This document shows positions 33,579 to 43,630 of a stretch of 64,000 bases of DNA, one piece after another (the first letter of the stretch is position 1; the number at the start of each line of letters is the position of its first letter). The translations under genes were made by a program, and so were the position numbers. The notes under the pieces were generated by a model. It was not told the origin of the DNA, did not search any database, and was given only the letters and a program-made list of their open reading frames with translations. Origin of the DNA: Pseudomonas mendocina. Lineage in GTDB: Bacteria > Pseudomonadota > Gammaproteobacteria > Pseudomonadales > Pseudomonadaceae. The stretch is taken from the NCBI GenBank assembly GCA_037482215.1, contig CP148074.1:2542001-2606000 (forward strand), written 5' to 3'.

Positions 33579-34670
33579 TCAGCGTTGCGGCAGAACCGGC
33601 GTGCTCACCTTGACGTCAGCATTCTGGGCGCGGTGACGCAGCAGATGATCCATCAGCACGATAGCCATCATCGCCTCAGCAATTGGCGTAGCACGGATGC
33701 CTACGCACGGATCGTGACGGCCCTTGGTGATCAGGTCTTGAGGATTACCATTGATATCAATGGTACGACCCGGCGTAGTAATGCTGGAGGTCGGCTTTAG
33801 CGCCAGATGCGCCACGATTGGCTGGCCGCTGGAAATCCCACCGAGAATGCCGCCGGCATTGTTAGAGAGGAAACCTTCCGGAGTCAGTTCGTCTCGGTGT
33901 TCGGTGCCCCGCTGGGCAACAGAAGCGAAACCAGCACCGATCTCGACGCCTTTAACTGCGTTGATGCTCATCAGTGCGTGAGCCAGCTCAGCGTCGAGGC
34001 GATCAAAAATAGGCTCACCTAAGCCCGGTTTAACGCCCTCAGCAACAACCGTGATCTTCGCCCCTACGGAATCCTGGTCGCGGCGCAGTTGGTCCATATA
34101 GGCTTCCAGCTCCGGCACTTTGTCCGGGTCTGGGCAGAAAAATGCGTTCTGCTCAACGCTGTCCCAAGTCTTGAACGGAATCTCGATCGGGCCCAGTTGG
34201 CTCATGTAGCCACGAATGACAATGCCTTGGGTGGCCAAAAACTTCTTGGCAATGGCCCCGGCAGCCACGCGCATGGCTGTTTCGCGGGCCGAGCTGCGGC
34301 CACCGCCGCGGTAGTCGCGGATACCGTACTTGTGGTGATAGGTGTAATCCGCATGGGCTGGGCGGAAGGAATCCTTGATTGCGGAGTAATCCTTGGACTT
34401 CTGGTCGGTGTTGCGGATCAGCAAGCCAATAGAGCAGCCAGTGGTTTTGCCCTCAAACACGCCGGAAAGAATTTCTACCCGGTCATCTTCCTGACGCTGG
34501 GTGGTGTGGCGGCTGGTGCCCGGTTTGCGGCGGTCCAGGTCACGCTGCATGTCTTCCAAGCTCAATTCGAGCCCCGGCGGGCAGCCATCAACAATGGCGA
34601 CCAGCGCCGGCCCATGGCTCTCGCCAGCGGTGGTGACAGTAAACAGCTTGCCGTAGGTATTGCCGGACAT
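33579..34670 (-). CDS. aroC: Chorismate synthase
   Basis: A 363-residue shikimate-pathway enzyme that converts EPSP to chorismate using reduced FMN. It has the family signatures [18 protein letters not shown] and [19 protein letters not shown], and D-x-N-GNPQDL near the C-terminus. The ATG at 34670 ([10 protein letters not shown]) is the family start. It is monocistronic, with a terminator behind. A DAHP synthase gene elsewhere in the window supplies the first step of the same pathway. Confidence 0.96.
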   Translation of the reverse strand: MSGNTYGKLFTVTTAGESHGPALVAIVDGCPPGLELSLEDMQRDLDRRKPGTSRHTTQRQEDDRVEILSGVFEGKTTGCSIGLLIRNTDQKSKDYSAIKDSFRPAHADYTYHHKYGIRDYRGGGRSSARETAMRVAAGAIAKKFLATQGIVIRGYMSQLGPIEIPFKTWDSVEQNAFFCPDPDKVPELEAYMDQLRRDQDSVGAKITVVAEGVKPGLGEPIFDRLDAELAHALMSINAVKGVEIGAGFASVAQRGTEHRDELTPEGFLSNNAGGILGGISSGQPIVAHLALKPTSSITTPGRTIDINGNPQDLITKGRHDPCVGIRATPIAEAMMAIVLMDHLLRHRAQNADVKVSTPVLPQR

Positions 34671-34829
34671 GTGCAAAACGCTCCGCGAATATCAGCCCAG
34701 AGACCGCGCGCAATACGCGGCACTCCACTAAGGTAAAGCGTGCGAGTATAACCTCGGTGCCGATTCAGTTCACGCCGAACCTTAGGCCCAGTTGTGCGTC
34801 CAAGTAACTCTTTTCTGTAGTCATACTCT

Positions 34830-35801
34830 ATGTTGCGAGCACTTCTCTTGACCGTCCTTCTCGGTAGCTCCTTGGCTCAGGCCAGCCCCCATGCCAGCAT
34901 GCAGCTGCCAATGCGCCTGCAAACTGATCAAGGCACCCTGTTTGGTACCTTGCTCAAACCGTCTGGCAACGCACCGCAAACCGTAGCCTTGCTGATTGCT
35001 GGAAGCGGCCCGACCGACCGCGATGGAAATAATCCAGAAGGCGGCCGTAATGACAGCCTCAAACGCCTGGCCCAGAACCTTGCGAAACAGGGTATTGCCA
35101 GCTTGCGTTACGACAAACGCGGCGTTGCCGCCAGCCGGGCAGCGACACCCGACGAGCGCAACCTCAGCGTTGAAGCCTACGTTAACGACGCCATCGCATG
35201 GAGCCGCTTACTCCGACAAGACCCTGACTTCAGCAATCTCGTTCTGATTGGCCACAGCGAAGGCGCGTTGATTGCCAGCCTCGCAGCCCCAGAGGCTCAC
35301 GCCACTGCTGTTGTCTCGCTGGCAGGAACTGGGCGCCCTATTGATCAGGTCCTACGTGAACAGATCGACACCCGCCTGCCACCGGATCTCAGGGCTCAAA
35401 GTAATGCCATTCTTGATCTGCTCTTGAAAGGCCAAACGACCGATCAGGTCCCCGAAGACTTACAGGTGTTATTCAGACCCAGCGTGCAGCCGTATTTGAT
35501 ATCCCTGCTGCGGCAAGATCCCGCCCAAGCGTTTGCCCGCCTACAAGTGCCAACCTTGATTGTCCAAGGCACTCACGACATTCAAGTGAGCGTTGACGAC
35601 GCGTTGGCCCTCAGTGAAGCCAAACCCAATACAGATGCCTTGATTGTTCCAGGTATGAACCACGTCTTACGCATCACAAATGCCGACTTACAGTCGCAAA
35701 TTGCCAGTTACAACAATCCAAAACTACCGCTTGCAGCCGGGCTAAGCGAAACTATCGTTCAATTTATTAAGCGCAATAGCAAAGAGCCACCCTCTAGTTA
35801 A
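34830..35801 (+). CDS. Exported alpha/beta hydrolase
   Basis: A 323-residue serine hydrolase with a signal peptide (residues 1-19, ending AQAS), oxyanion region LIAGSGPTDRDGNN, nucleophile GHSEGA, Asp in VQGTHDIQV and His in PGMNHVLR. It is of the periplasmic YqkD/dienelactone-hydrolase-like type. It is divergent from aroC with a 159-bp gap. The substrate is unknown; an acyl-ester is the usual type. Confidence 0.88.
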   Translation: MLRALLLTVLLGSSLAQASPHASMQLPMRLQTDQGTLFGTLLKPSGNAPQTVALLIAGSGPTDRDGNNPEGGRNDSLKRLAQNLAKQGIASLRYDKRGVAASRAATPDERNLSVEAYVNDAIAWSRLLRQDPDFSNLVLIGHSEGALIASLAAPEAHATAVVSLAGTGRPIDQVLREQIDTRLPPDLRAQSNAILDLLLKGQTTDQVPEDLQVLFRPSVQPYLISLLRQDPAQAFARLQVPTLIVQGTHDIQVSVDDALALSEAKPNTDALIVPGMNHVLRITNADLQSQIASYNNPKLPLAAGLSETIVQFIKRNSKEPPSS

Positions 35802-35870
35802 CAACAAAATGGCCGATAAGCGCGGTAACCATGCGATCACTCTGTAAGATCGTACTAAGGACAGTCGTTT

Positions 35871-36659
35871 ATGACCGAAAACACCACCCCAGAAGCAGAA
35901 GCTTCTGCAGAAGATCAAGAACTCGAAGAAGCGCATCCGTGGGCAGAACTGCCCCCGGAAGAGTTTCGTTTGTTGCGCTTGGCGCCGTTGCCAGTTGATA
36001 AATACACCGGGCCACGACCACTGCGTTTTATCCAGCTGGGCTACGTCGAACGCGGTGATCAATATGACAGCGTGTTACGCCTGACTTTGCACTTGCCGGA
36101 TCAACGTGTTCATAAAGAACAGAACGTCTTGGAAGTTTGGGCCAACCACACTGAGCGCACCATCCATTTTGGGCCGCCTAAAGGCCTTTCTCCTGTTCCT
36201 GAAAACCGTGGCCTTGGCCGTTTTCTAATGGCTCAGGCAGCCGAATGGGCGCGAAAAAAGTATTCGCACTATCAAGTCAAACCCATGGCGCTGCCAAGTA
36301 AGGATGCCTTTAGTGAAGAATCGCGCAGTCGTCGCGATCACGCATTGCAAGCGCAGGGGTTCACGATTGAGTACCTCGACCCCCTGCAAATGACCGCACA
36401 ATGCACGGCACAACGCGTCAGCTCCTTGCACACGGACTGGAACAAAGAAAAAGTACAGGTTCTTGGGCTGGTTGATGCCGCCAGTATGCTGGAGCAGGCA
36501 GACCATAACTTGCATGAACAGGAGAATAAGATCCGCAAGCTGGAAGAGCGCATTACCGCCTACAAGCGAGACGACAGTGGCTTACGCTTTACCATCGCCT
36601 GCTTGGTGACCTTTAGCGTCTTCCAGGCCGCCCTACTTATCTGGATTGCAACTCACTAA
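35871..36659 (+). CDS. GNAT-like protein with coiled coil and C-terminal membrane anchor
   Basis: A 262-residue protein. It has a strongly acidic N-terminal tail (first ~30 residues, rich in Glu), a middle domain with NRGLGRFLMAQAAEWARKKY that resembles a GNAT acetyl-CoA loop (R-x-x-G-x-G/L), a coiled coil (MLEQADHNLHEQENKIRKLEERI) and one C-terminal helix (FTIACLVTFSVFQAALLIWI). Topology suggests a tail-anchored cytoplasmic protein. I recall a homologue in the same place in P. aeruginosa, of unknown function. Confidence 0.75.
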   Translation: MTENTTPEAEASAEDQELEEAHPWAELPPEEFRLLRLAPLPVDKYTGPRPLRFIQLGYVERGDQYDSVLRLTLHLPDQRVHKEQNVLEVWANHTERTIHFGPPKGLSPVPENRGLGRFLMAQAAEWARKKYSHYQVKPMALPSKDAFSEESRSRRDHALQAQGFTIEYLDPLQMTAQCTAQRVSSLHTDWNKEKVQVLGLVDAASMLEQADHNLHEQENKIRKLEERITAYKRDDSGLRFTIACLVTFSVFQAALLIWIATH

Positions 36660-36677
36660 GGCTGGCTACTTACGCCT

Positions 36678-37247
36678 TTAAGAGCTGAAACGTATCTCCA
36701 AATCACGCTTTGCCGCCGGCCACTCGTCGTCGGTAATGCTGTACATCACCGTGTCATCCAGACGGCCATCAGCCAGGCGACGATGATTACGCAAAACACC
36801 CTCGCGTCGTGCACCCAGCTTTTCAATCGCACGCTGCGAGCGGGTGTTGCTGGCAGCGGTTTTAAGCTGCACGCGCACCATGCCCCAGTTTTCAAACGCA
36901 TGCTTGAGCATCAGGTATTTAATGGTGCTGTTAAGGCCTGTGCTGTGCTGTTTTTTGTCCAGCCACGTCCAACCTATCTCAGCACTGGGGAGGCTGTTAT
37001 TGAAGTCGGCAAAACGCGTAGTACCCACCAACACGTTACCCAAACGTATTGTAAAGGCGATCGCCAGCCCGTCCCGCTGATTAGCCAGGGCCTCTCGATA
37101 CCAGTCCAACCGCTGCGTGCCACTCATGTACATAAGCTCTTGGCGATTGGCTTCCGCCAATTCAACCAACGCAGGAATATCCGCATCGGCCATCGGCTCA
37201 ATCCGCAGAGCGCCGCGTTGCAGGGTTACCAGTTGCGGTTTAAACAT
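36678..37247 (-). CDS. RimJ/RimL-type GNAT N-acetyltransferase
   Basis: A 189-residue GNAT with the pattern of ribosomal-protein-type acetyltransferases: EIGWTWLDKKQHSTGLN, KYLMLKHAFENWGMVRVQLKTAASNTRSQRAIEKLGARREG. It transfers acetyl to an N-terminal or small-molecule amine. The ATG at 37247 (MFKPQLVTLQ) follows GAGG and is chosen over the GTG and ATG a few codons upstream. It is convergent with the tail-anchored protein gene. The target is unknown. Confidence 0.88.
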   Translation of the reverse strand: MFKPQLVTLQRGALRIEPMADADIPALVELAEANRQELMYMSGTQRLDWYREALANQRDGLAIAFTIRLGNVLVGTTRFADFNNSLPSAEIGWTWLDKKQHSTGLNSTIKYLMLKHAFENWGMVRVQLKTAASNTRSQRAIEKLGARREGVLRNHRRLADGRLDDTVMYSITDDEWPAAKRDLEIRFSS

Positions 37248-37355
37248 TGGGTGCCTCATCACTCAGCCGTGTTAGAGAGAAACAACAATTACCTGACTAT
37301 GACTCTGTATTTGTGCAAATATTCAGCACGATAGTTCCTCAATACTCAGGTAGTT

Positions 37356-37643
37356 ATGATGACTGCAGTCATATTTGAGTGGTTTATGATCAATCCCGCC
37401 CGGCTGATGGTGGCAATATCCCTAGCGTTCAGCCTGTTTATCATCAAAGCTGAATACGATGGACGTAAAACAGGTGGGTCAGGATGGCTCACACTGGCCA
37501 GACAGGCCATTGGCATCGTGTTTACATTCCTCACCGCCATTGTCGCGGCCTTTTACGGCGGTATTGGGGCCTTCTTTGGCTACTTAGCTCTCCAGTTCTT
37601 GGTTTGTGTAGTGCTGCCAGCCTTTGCGCTGGAGGTTATGTAA
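37356..37643 (+). CDS. Hypothetical inner-membrane protein
   Basis: A 95-residue protein with about three transmembrane helices (MVAISLAFSLFII, IGIVFTFLTAIVAAFYGGIGAFF, LALQFLVCVVLPAFAL) and a charged loop KAEYDGRKTGGSG. No family recognised. ATG 37356 follows CAGG. The convergent gene at 37668 is unrelated by sequence. Confidence 0.65.
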   Translation: MMTAVIFEWFMINPARLMVAISLAFSLFIIKAEYDGRKTGGSGWLTLARQAIGIVFTFLTAIVAAFYGGIGAFFGYLALQFLVCVVLPAFALEVM

Positions 37644-37667
37644 CCGGAACTCAGGTGATTGCTAGTT

Positions 37668-38072
37668 TCACTCACGACCGTCATTGGCATGTGCTGCATC
37701 CACGATGAGCTCAGCCTGCACCAGTCGAATACGTCGTTCAACATGGTAAGCACCGTCGTCATTGTGTCGTAGATAAACACGCCGACAATGGCGGCACAGC
37801 CAAACTGTGGACTGGTTGTAGGGATAAAATTGCGGAGCTATTGGCGCCTTAACTGACCAGTAGTGCGTCTGGTCAGGGTGGTGCTCATCGATGGTCGCTT
37901 CCTCCTGCGAGTACTTAGCCAGTGTCCCGTGGAATACAAACTCATCTTCGTGATAGCCCACTGGCCAACCGCTCCAACCCTTGAGATCGTGCCTCAGGCA
38001 GACACAATCAGCGGTGAGTCCGGTCCTCTCAGCCAGCGCACGCAACTCTTGAGTATCAATAACGTGCGCCAT
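37668..38072 (-). CDS. Hypothetical protein with C-x2-C motif
   Basis: A 134-residue soluble protein rich in aromatic and charged residues. It carries CVCLRHDLKG in the first third and LCRHCRRVYLRH later, so a four-Cys metal site is plausible. It ends LIVDAAHANDGRE. ATG 38072 follows GGAGGAG, a strong ribosome-binding site. I do not recognise the family. The 248-bp gap upstream holds no gene. Confidence 0.72.
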   Translation of the reverse strand: MAHVIDTQELRALAERTGLTADCVCLRHDLKGWSGWPVGYHEDEFVFHGTLAKYSQEEATIDEHHPDQTHYWSVKAPIAPQFYPYNQSTVWLCRHCRRVYLRHNDDGAYHVERRIRLVQAELIVDAAHANDGRE

Positions 38073-38320
38073 CGTGCTTCTCCTCCGTGAGTTATACCCT
38101 GCGCCCTTCGGCTAGCGCTAAGCTCAAAATACACCCGGTTGTGATTGGGTATCACTGTCGGCTTGTATCTTCAGACAGGCTGCCGGTATATGACACATTC
38201 GACGATGGTCGACCTGACGCAAACGCAAGTAACAAGGACACTCGCGCAGACTGATGCAGTATGCTCTGCGGGTTCTGAGTAACACCTTCTGTTCAAACCA
38301 CCACTTCCAGCGGAGTGTGC

Positions 38321-41300
38321 ATGACCCTCTCCAGCGGGCTTATTGCCGTTGTCGCCCTGGCCTATATGGCCATCTTGTTTGCAATCGCCTTTTATGGCGA
38401 CCGCCGTGACCGACCGCTGTCACCTAAAGCCCGCGCCTGGGTCTACAGTTTGTCACTGGCTGTTTACTGCACCAGTTGGACCTTCTTTGGGTCAGTCGGC
38501 CAGGCCACTGAGCAAGTCTGGCAGTTCCTGCCAATTTACCTAGGGCCCATCATCATTATGATCTTTGCCCCCTGGGTACTGAAAAAGATGGTGATGATCA
38601 GCAAGCAAGAAAACATCACCTCCATTGCTGACTTTATCGCCGCCCGCTACGGCAAATCACAAACCCTGGCCATTGTCGTGGCCTTTGTCTGTCTAGTCGG
38701 CGTACTGCCCTACATTGCGCTACAGCTCAAGGCTATTGTGCTGGGCGTCAACTTACTGATTGGCGAAGACGCGCAGATCATTGGCCCTGGCGCCCAAGAC
38801 ACCGCACTGGTGGTGTCGCTAATTCTGGCCCTGTTCACCATCTTGTTCGGCACCCGTAACCTTGATGTCACCGAACACCACAGAGGCATGATGCTGGCGA
38901 TTGCTTTTGAATCGCTGGTCAAACTGCTGGCATTCCTTGCGGTAGGCGTCTTTGTTACCTACGGCATTTACAACGGCTTTGACCACCTGCTCATAGAGGC
39001 CAAGGCGAGTAGCGAGCTGGAGATGTTCTGGCAGCAAAGCGTCAACTGGCCTGCGATGCTCGCCCAGACTGGCCTGGCCATGATCGCCATCACCTGCCTG
39101 CCCCGTCAGTTTCACGTAACAGTGGTAGAGAACACAGAGCCCAAAGACCTCAACCTAGCACGCTGGGTGTTCCCGCTGTACCTAGTACTGGCCGCATTGT
39201 TTGTTGTGCCCATCGCCCTTGCAGGGAAAATGCTGCTTCCGAGCGACATCAGCCCAGACTCGTTCGTGATTAGCCTGCCACTGGCCCAGTCCCACCCTAC
39301 TCTCGCGCTACTGGCATTTATTGGTGGTGCTTCCGCCGCGACCGGCATGGTGATCGTCGCCTCAGTTGGGCTGTCGACGATCATTTCTAATGACATGCTG
39401 CTGCCTTGGCTGCTGCGCCGCAAAAACACCGAACGACCTTTCGAAGCGTTCCGCTATTGGATGCTCACAGCCCGACGGGTCAGTATTGTTCTGATTCTGT
39501 TGCTGTCCTACGTCTGCTACCGCTTACTGGGCTCAAACGCCAGTCTGGCAACCATCGGGCAGGTCTCCTTTGCAGCCATAGGGCAACTCGCACCGGCTAT
39601 GTTTGGCGCCTTGGTATGGAAGCAAGCTAACCGCCAAGGTGTGTTTGCCGGGATCGCAGTGGGCGCACTGATCTGGCTGTACACGCTGGTGATGCCACTG
39701 ATTGCGGGCAGCATTGGCTTATCGCTAGACGTCTTCCCCGGTTTGCAAACCCTCTTGCACGCCCCGATTGGCATTGATGTTGACCCGCAGAGCCGCGGCA
39801 TCATCTTGTCACTGGCTGGCAACTTCATTCTGTTTGCCTGGGTGTCTTTTTTCTCGCGCACACGAGTCACAGACCACTGGCAAGCTGGTCGGTTTATTGG
39901 CCACGACCTCGGCAGGCCGACCAGTAACCGCAGCATGCTGGCAGTGCAACTGAGCGACCTGCTCCTGCTGGCCAGCCGTTTTGTCGGCGAAGAACGCGCC
40001 AAACAGAGCTTTCATCGCTATGCACTGCTACAAGGCAAACCTTTCGATCCCAACCAGCCCTCCACCAGCGACTGGATTGCCCACACTGAACGCCTGCTCG
40101 CTGGTGTTCTGGGGGCATCTTCCACCCGAGCCGTGGTTAAGGCCGCTATTGAGGGTCGGGAAATGCACGTCGAAGATGTGGTGCGCATCGTCGATGAAGC
40201 CTCAGAAGTTTTGCAGTTCAACCGCGCCCTGCTACAAGGCGCAATTGAAAACATCACCCAAGGCATCAGCGTGGTGGATCAATCCCTGCATCTTGTTGCA
40301 TGGAATCGCCGCTATATCGAATTGTTTGAATACCCGGATGGACTGATTCAAGTCGGGCGCCCTATTGCTGACATCATCCGCTTCAATGCAGAGCGCGGCC
40401 TGCTAGGGGGTGGTGATATCGAAGCTCACGTCAACAAACGCTTGTATTGGATGCGCCAAGGCACGGCACATACTTCCGAACGTTTATTTCCAAATGGCCG
40501 AGTCATTGAACTCATTGGTAACCCGATGCCTGGCGGCGGTTTCGTAATGAGTTTTACCGACATCACCGAGTTCCGCGAGGCCGAACGCGCCTTGAAAGAT
40601 GCCAACGAAGGCTTGGAACAACGCGTATTACAACGCACCCATGAACTGTCACTGCTGAACCTCGCGCTGATTGATGCCAAGGGCAATGCAGAGAGTGCCA
40701 ACCAATCAAAGACCCGTTTCCTTGCGGCAGTGAGCCATGACCTGATGCAACCGCTGAACGCCGCCCGCCTGTTTTCAGCAGCCCTCTCCCATCATGAGCA
40801 CGACCTACCCGAGGAAGCGCGTGAGCTGGTTCGGCACTTAGACAGCTCGTTACGCTCTGCCGAAGACCTGATCAGCGATCTGCTGGATATATCCCGCCTG
40901 GAAAATGGTCGCATCACCCCCCAACGTCAGCCCTTTGTACTGAATACATTGTTCGAGACGCTGGGGGCAGAATTTAAGGTGCTTGCAGCGGAGCAAGGTG
41001 TTGAGTTCTGCATGCGCAGCAGCAAGCTGCTGGTGGACAGCGACATCAAAATGCTACGACGGATTCTGCAAAATTTCCTGACCAACGCATTCCGTTACGC
41101 CAAAGGCCGCGTTCTGCTTGGCGTGCGCCGCAGTGGCAAGCACCTGCGACTAGAAGTATGGGATCGCGGCCCAGGCATTGCTGAAGAAAAGCGCAAAGTG
41201 ATTTTCGAGGAGTTTAAACGCCTCGACAGCCACCAGACCCGGGCTGAAAAAGGTTTGGGCCTTGGATTAGCTATTGCCGATGGTCTGTGCCGCGTACTGG

Positions 41301-41797
41301 AGCACCCCCTGGAAGTTCGCTCTTGGGTAGGTAAAGGGAGTGTTTTCAGCGTCACCGTGCCGATTGCCACTGAAAAACCCAAAGTCCCACTAAAGCCCCA
41401 GCGCGAAACCACCAGCCAACCCCTGGCAGGAACCCGCGTCCTGTGCATCGACAACGAAGACAGCATTCTCAACGGAATGGCCAGTCTGCTGTCGCGTTGG
41501 GGCTGCCATGTATGGACTGCACGCAACCGTTTGGAATGTGAAAGCCTGCTAGCAGACGGCATGCACCCGCAGGTCATTTTGGTCGACTATCACCTAAACG
41601 ATGGCGAAACAGGCACTGATTTGGTCACCTGGCTACACGAGCAGTTGAACGTACAGGTACCGGCAGTGGTTATCAGCGCTGACGGGCGTCAGGAGCTGAT
41701 TGCTCAAGTACGAGCTGCAGGGCTGGAGTTCCTGCCTAAACCGGTCAAGCCAGCCGCATTACGCGCCCTGCTCAACCGGTTCAACAGTCTGCGCTAA
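38321..41797 (+). CDS. Hybrid sensor histidine kinase with N-terminal sodium:solute symporter domain
   Basis: A 1158-residue membrane sensor. Residues 1-480 form an SSS/PutP-like transporter domain with about 13 helices. A PAS-like segment follows (about 640-760), then HisKA with His806 in AVSHDLMQPLN, HATPase with GLGLGLAIADGL, and a C-terminal receiver with Asp1089 in ILVDYHLNDG. It belongs to the CbrA-like class (PA3271-like from memory). No response regulator gene is adjacent, so it must signal elsewhere. The ATG at 38321 follows GGAG; a GTG at 38315 is the alternative. It may sense or transport a carbon source. Confidence 0.93.
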   Translation: MTLSSGLIAVVALAYMAILFAIAFYGDRRDRPLSPKARAWVYSLSLAVYCTSWTFFGSVGQATEQVWQFLPIYLGPIIIMIFAPWVLKKMVMISKQENITSIADFIAARYGKSQTLAIVVAFVCLVGVLPYIALQLKAIVLGVNLLIGEDAQIIGPGAQDTALVVSLILALFTILFGTRNLDVTEHHRGMMLAIAFESLVKLLAFLAVGVFVTYGIYNGFDHLLIEAKASSELEMFWQQSVNWPAMLAQTGLAMIAITCLPRQFHVTVVENTEPKDLNLARWVFPLYLVLAALFVVPIALAGKMLLPSDISPDSFVISLPLAQSHPTLALLAFIGGASAATGMVIVASVGLSTIISNDMLLPWLLRRKNTERPFEAFRYWMLTARRVSIVLILLLSYVCYRLLGSNASLATIGQVSFAAIGQLAPAMFGALVWKQANRQGVFAGIAVGALIWLYTLVMPLIAGSIGLSLDVFPGLQTLLHAPIGIDVDPQSRGIILSLAGNFILFAWVSFFSRTRVTDHWQAGRFIGHDLGRPTSNRSMLAVQLSDLLLLASRFVGEERAKQSFHRYALLQGKPFDPNQPSTSDWIAHTERLLAGVLGASSTRAVVKAAIEGREMHVEDVVRIVDEASEVLQFNRALLQGAIENITQGISVVDQSLHLVAWNRRYIELFEYPDGLIQVGRPIADIIRFNAERGLLGGGDIEAHVNKRLYWMRQGTAHTSERLFPNGRVIELIGNPMPGGGFVMSFTDITEFREAERALKDANEGLEQRVLQRTHELSLLNLALIDAKGNAESANQSKTRFLAAVSHDLMQPLNAARLFSAALSHHEHDLPEEARELVRHLDSSLRSAEDLISDLLDISRLENGRITPQRQPFVLNTLFETLGAEFKVLAAEQGVEFCMRSSKLLVDSDIKMLRRILQNFLTNAFRYAKGRVLLGVRRSGKHLRLEVWDRGPGIAEEKRKVIFEEFKRLDSHQTRAEKGLGLGLAIADGLCRVLEHPLEVRSWVGKGSVFSVTVPIATEKPKVPLKPQRETTSQPLAGTRVLCIDNEDSILNGMASLLSRWGCHVWTARNRLECESLLADGMHPQVILVDYHLNDGETGTDLVTWLHEQLNVQVPAVVISADGRQELIAQVRAAGLEFLPKPVKPAALRALLNRFNSLR

Positions 41798-42730
41798 TCA
41801 GCCGTTGAGGCGCTCACGGAAGAGCGCTTGGTGCTCACGGCACTGTTTGGCCCCGAGCAGGAACACGCCATGCCCGCCACGCTCAAATTCCAACCATGTG
41901 AAGTCGACTTCTGGATACTGCGCCTCCACATGCACCTGACTATTGCCCACTTCTACAATGAGCACGCCCTGTTCGGTCAGATGATCAGCCGCCTCGGCCA
42001 GCATACGCCGCACTAAATCGAGCCCATCTTCCCCGCAGGCAAGCCCCAACTCCGGCTCATGCTGGTATTCGGCCGGCATATCGGCAAAATCTTCGGCATC
42101 CACATAGGGTGGGTTAGACACGATCAAATCAAAACGCTGGCCTGGCAGCCCTGCAAAACCATCACCCTGGACGGTATACACACGCTCGCCTAGCTCATGA
42201 CGTTCGATATTTTGATTGGCCACCTCTAAGGCATCGAAAGACAGGTCTCCCAATACCACTTCGGCCTCTGGGAAGGCATAGGCACAGGCAATGCCGATAC
42301 AACCCGACCCGGTGCACAGATCGAGAATTCGCGCAGGTTCATGAGGTAACCACGGTGCAAACTGCTGCTCAATAAGCTCACCGATCGGAGAACGCGGAAT
42401 CAACACTCGCTCATCCACGATAAATGGCAAACCGCAGAACCAAGCTTCACCTAACAGATAGGCGGTTGGCACACGTTCTTCAATGCGTTGACGGAGTAAC
42501 TCGTGCAGGTAAGCATGCTCCTCATCCTCTAGGCGACAGTCCAGGTAGCTGTCGGCTATTTCATAAGGTAGATGGAGCGCCCCCAGCACCAATTGCCGGG
42601 CCTCATCCCAGGCATTGTCAGTGCCGTGTCCAAAGAACAAGTCCGCACCATGAAACTGACTAACAGCCCACCGAATATAATCGCGCACAGTCCTCAGGCG
42701 GGTCGGGAAGTCCTTACTGGTGTCGCTCAC
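41798..42730 (-). CDS. prmB: Ribosomal protein L3 N5-glutamine methyltransferase
   Basis: A 310-residue SAM-dependent methyltransferase with [15 protein letters not shown] (SAM site) and the NPPY signature in [12 protein letters not shown], which binds the glutamine side chain. PrmB methylates L3; PrmC (release factors) is similar, but length and the N-terminal [10 protein letters not shown] fit PrmB. The start is taken as GTG 42730 because GGAG lies seven bases before it; the ATG ten codons earlier lacks one. It is convergent with the hybrid kinase and directly abuts it. Confidence 0.92.
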   Translation of the reverse strand: MSDTSKDFPTRLRTVRDYIRWAVSQFHGADLFFGHGTDNAWDEARQLVLGALHLPYEIADSYLDCRLEDEEHAYLHELLRQRIEERVPTAYLLGEAWFCGLPFIVDERVLIPRSPIGELIEQQFAPWLPHEPARILDLCTGSGCIGIACAYAFPEAEVVLGDLSFDALEVANQNIERHELGERVYTVQGDGFAGLPGQRFDLIVSNPPYVDAEDFADMPAEYQHEPELGLACGEDGLDLVRRMLAEAADHLTEQGVLIVEVGNSQVHVEAQYPEVDFTWLEFERGGHGVFLLGAKQCREHQALFRERLNG

Positions 42731-42934
42731 AATGGTTCTCCGTGAATAAAGGATAGGCATTCTAGCCCATTACACAGTCCAGGTCGGCACTCATGACGAT
42801 ACCAGCTAAGACTCACCAGCCGTAGACTGCCGCCAGTCTTGAATAGACGTGATGAACAATATCAACAGACGCTAGTTCACATACGCACGCATGCGGGAGA
42901 GAATAGTGGGATTGTCCAGTCAGGAGTTTATGAC

Positions 42935-43531
42935 ATGACCATCCCTCAGACGCTGCTTGCATTGACAGGACGTACCCACGCACCTGCCAGCCTGCGCAAC
43001 GCGACGCTGATCATTATCGACGCACAGGAAGAATACCGTAGCGGCGTGCTGAAACTGCCCGGTCTTGATGCTGCCCTCGGTGAAATCACTCAACTGCTCG
43101 ATGCTGCCCGAAAACTGGGCACGCCGGTCATTCATGTAAAACACATGGGTATACCTGACGGCTTGCTTGACCCGCGAGGTCCGCGCGGCTACCACCTGCC
43201 AGAAACTGCACCGATCGCCGGAGAGTACGTCATTGAAAAACGTCTTCCCAATGCTTTCTCGGGCACACACCTGCATGAAAAATTGCAAGAAATTGGCCGA
43301 CTGGACCTGATCGTATGCGGTTTTATGACCCACTCCAGTATCAGCACCACTGTTCGTGCGACCAAAGACTTCGGTTATCGCTGTACCGTTGTCGACGCGG
43401 CTTGTGCAACCCGTGACCTGCCGACGCCAGATGGACAGATCATCCAAGCAGCCGATATGCACCGCACTGAAATAGTCGCGCTGGCGGATAATTTCGCTGC
43501 TGTCGTTCCTAACGCCCAAGCCTTGATTTAA
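42935..43531 (+). CDS. Isochorismatase-fold hydrolase with Cys-to-Ser change
   Basis: A 198-residue protein aligning without gaps to the one at 25817-26416. Asp29 (IIIDAQEEY) and Lys102 (VIEKRLPNAF) are kept, but the nucleophile position is Ser135 (GFMTHSSISTT) instead of Cys. The cysteine-dependent amidase mechanism is therefore unlikely; ester or vinyl-ether hydrolysis, or binding only, are options. The ATG at 42935 follows AGGAG. It stands between prmB and the Smr gene, a position I recall being conserved. Confidence 0.85.
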   Translation: MTIPQTLLALTGRTHAPASLRNATLIIIDAQEEYRSGVLKLPGLDAALGEITQLLDAARKLGTPVIHVKHMGIPDGLLDPRGPRGYHLPETAPIAGEYVIEKRLPNAFSGTHLHEKLQEIGRLDLIVCGFMTHSSISTTVRATKDFGYRCTVVDAACATRDLPTPDGQIIQAADMHRTEIVALADNFAAVVPNAQALI

Positions 43532-43630
43532 AGGCTGTTCAGCGCCCACATTGGCAACCGATCAACAGAGCGGGTTGAACCTGCTCTGTAACCTCAGGTC
43601 TTACCGCCAAGACTATAAGAGGAAATCGGA

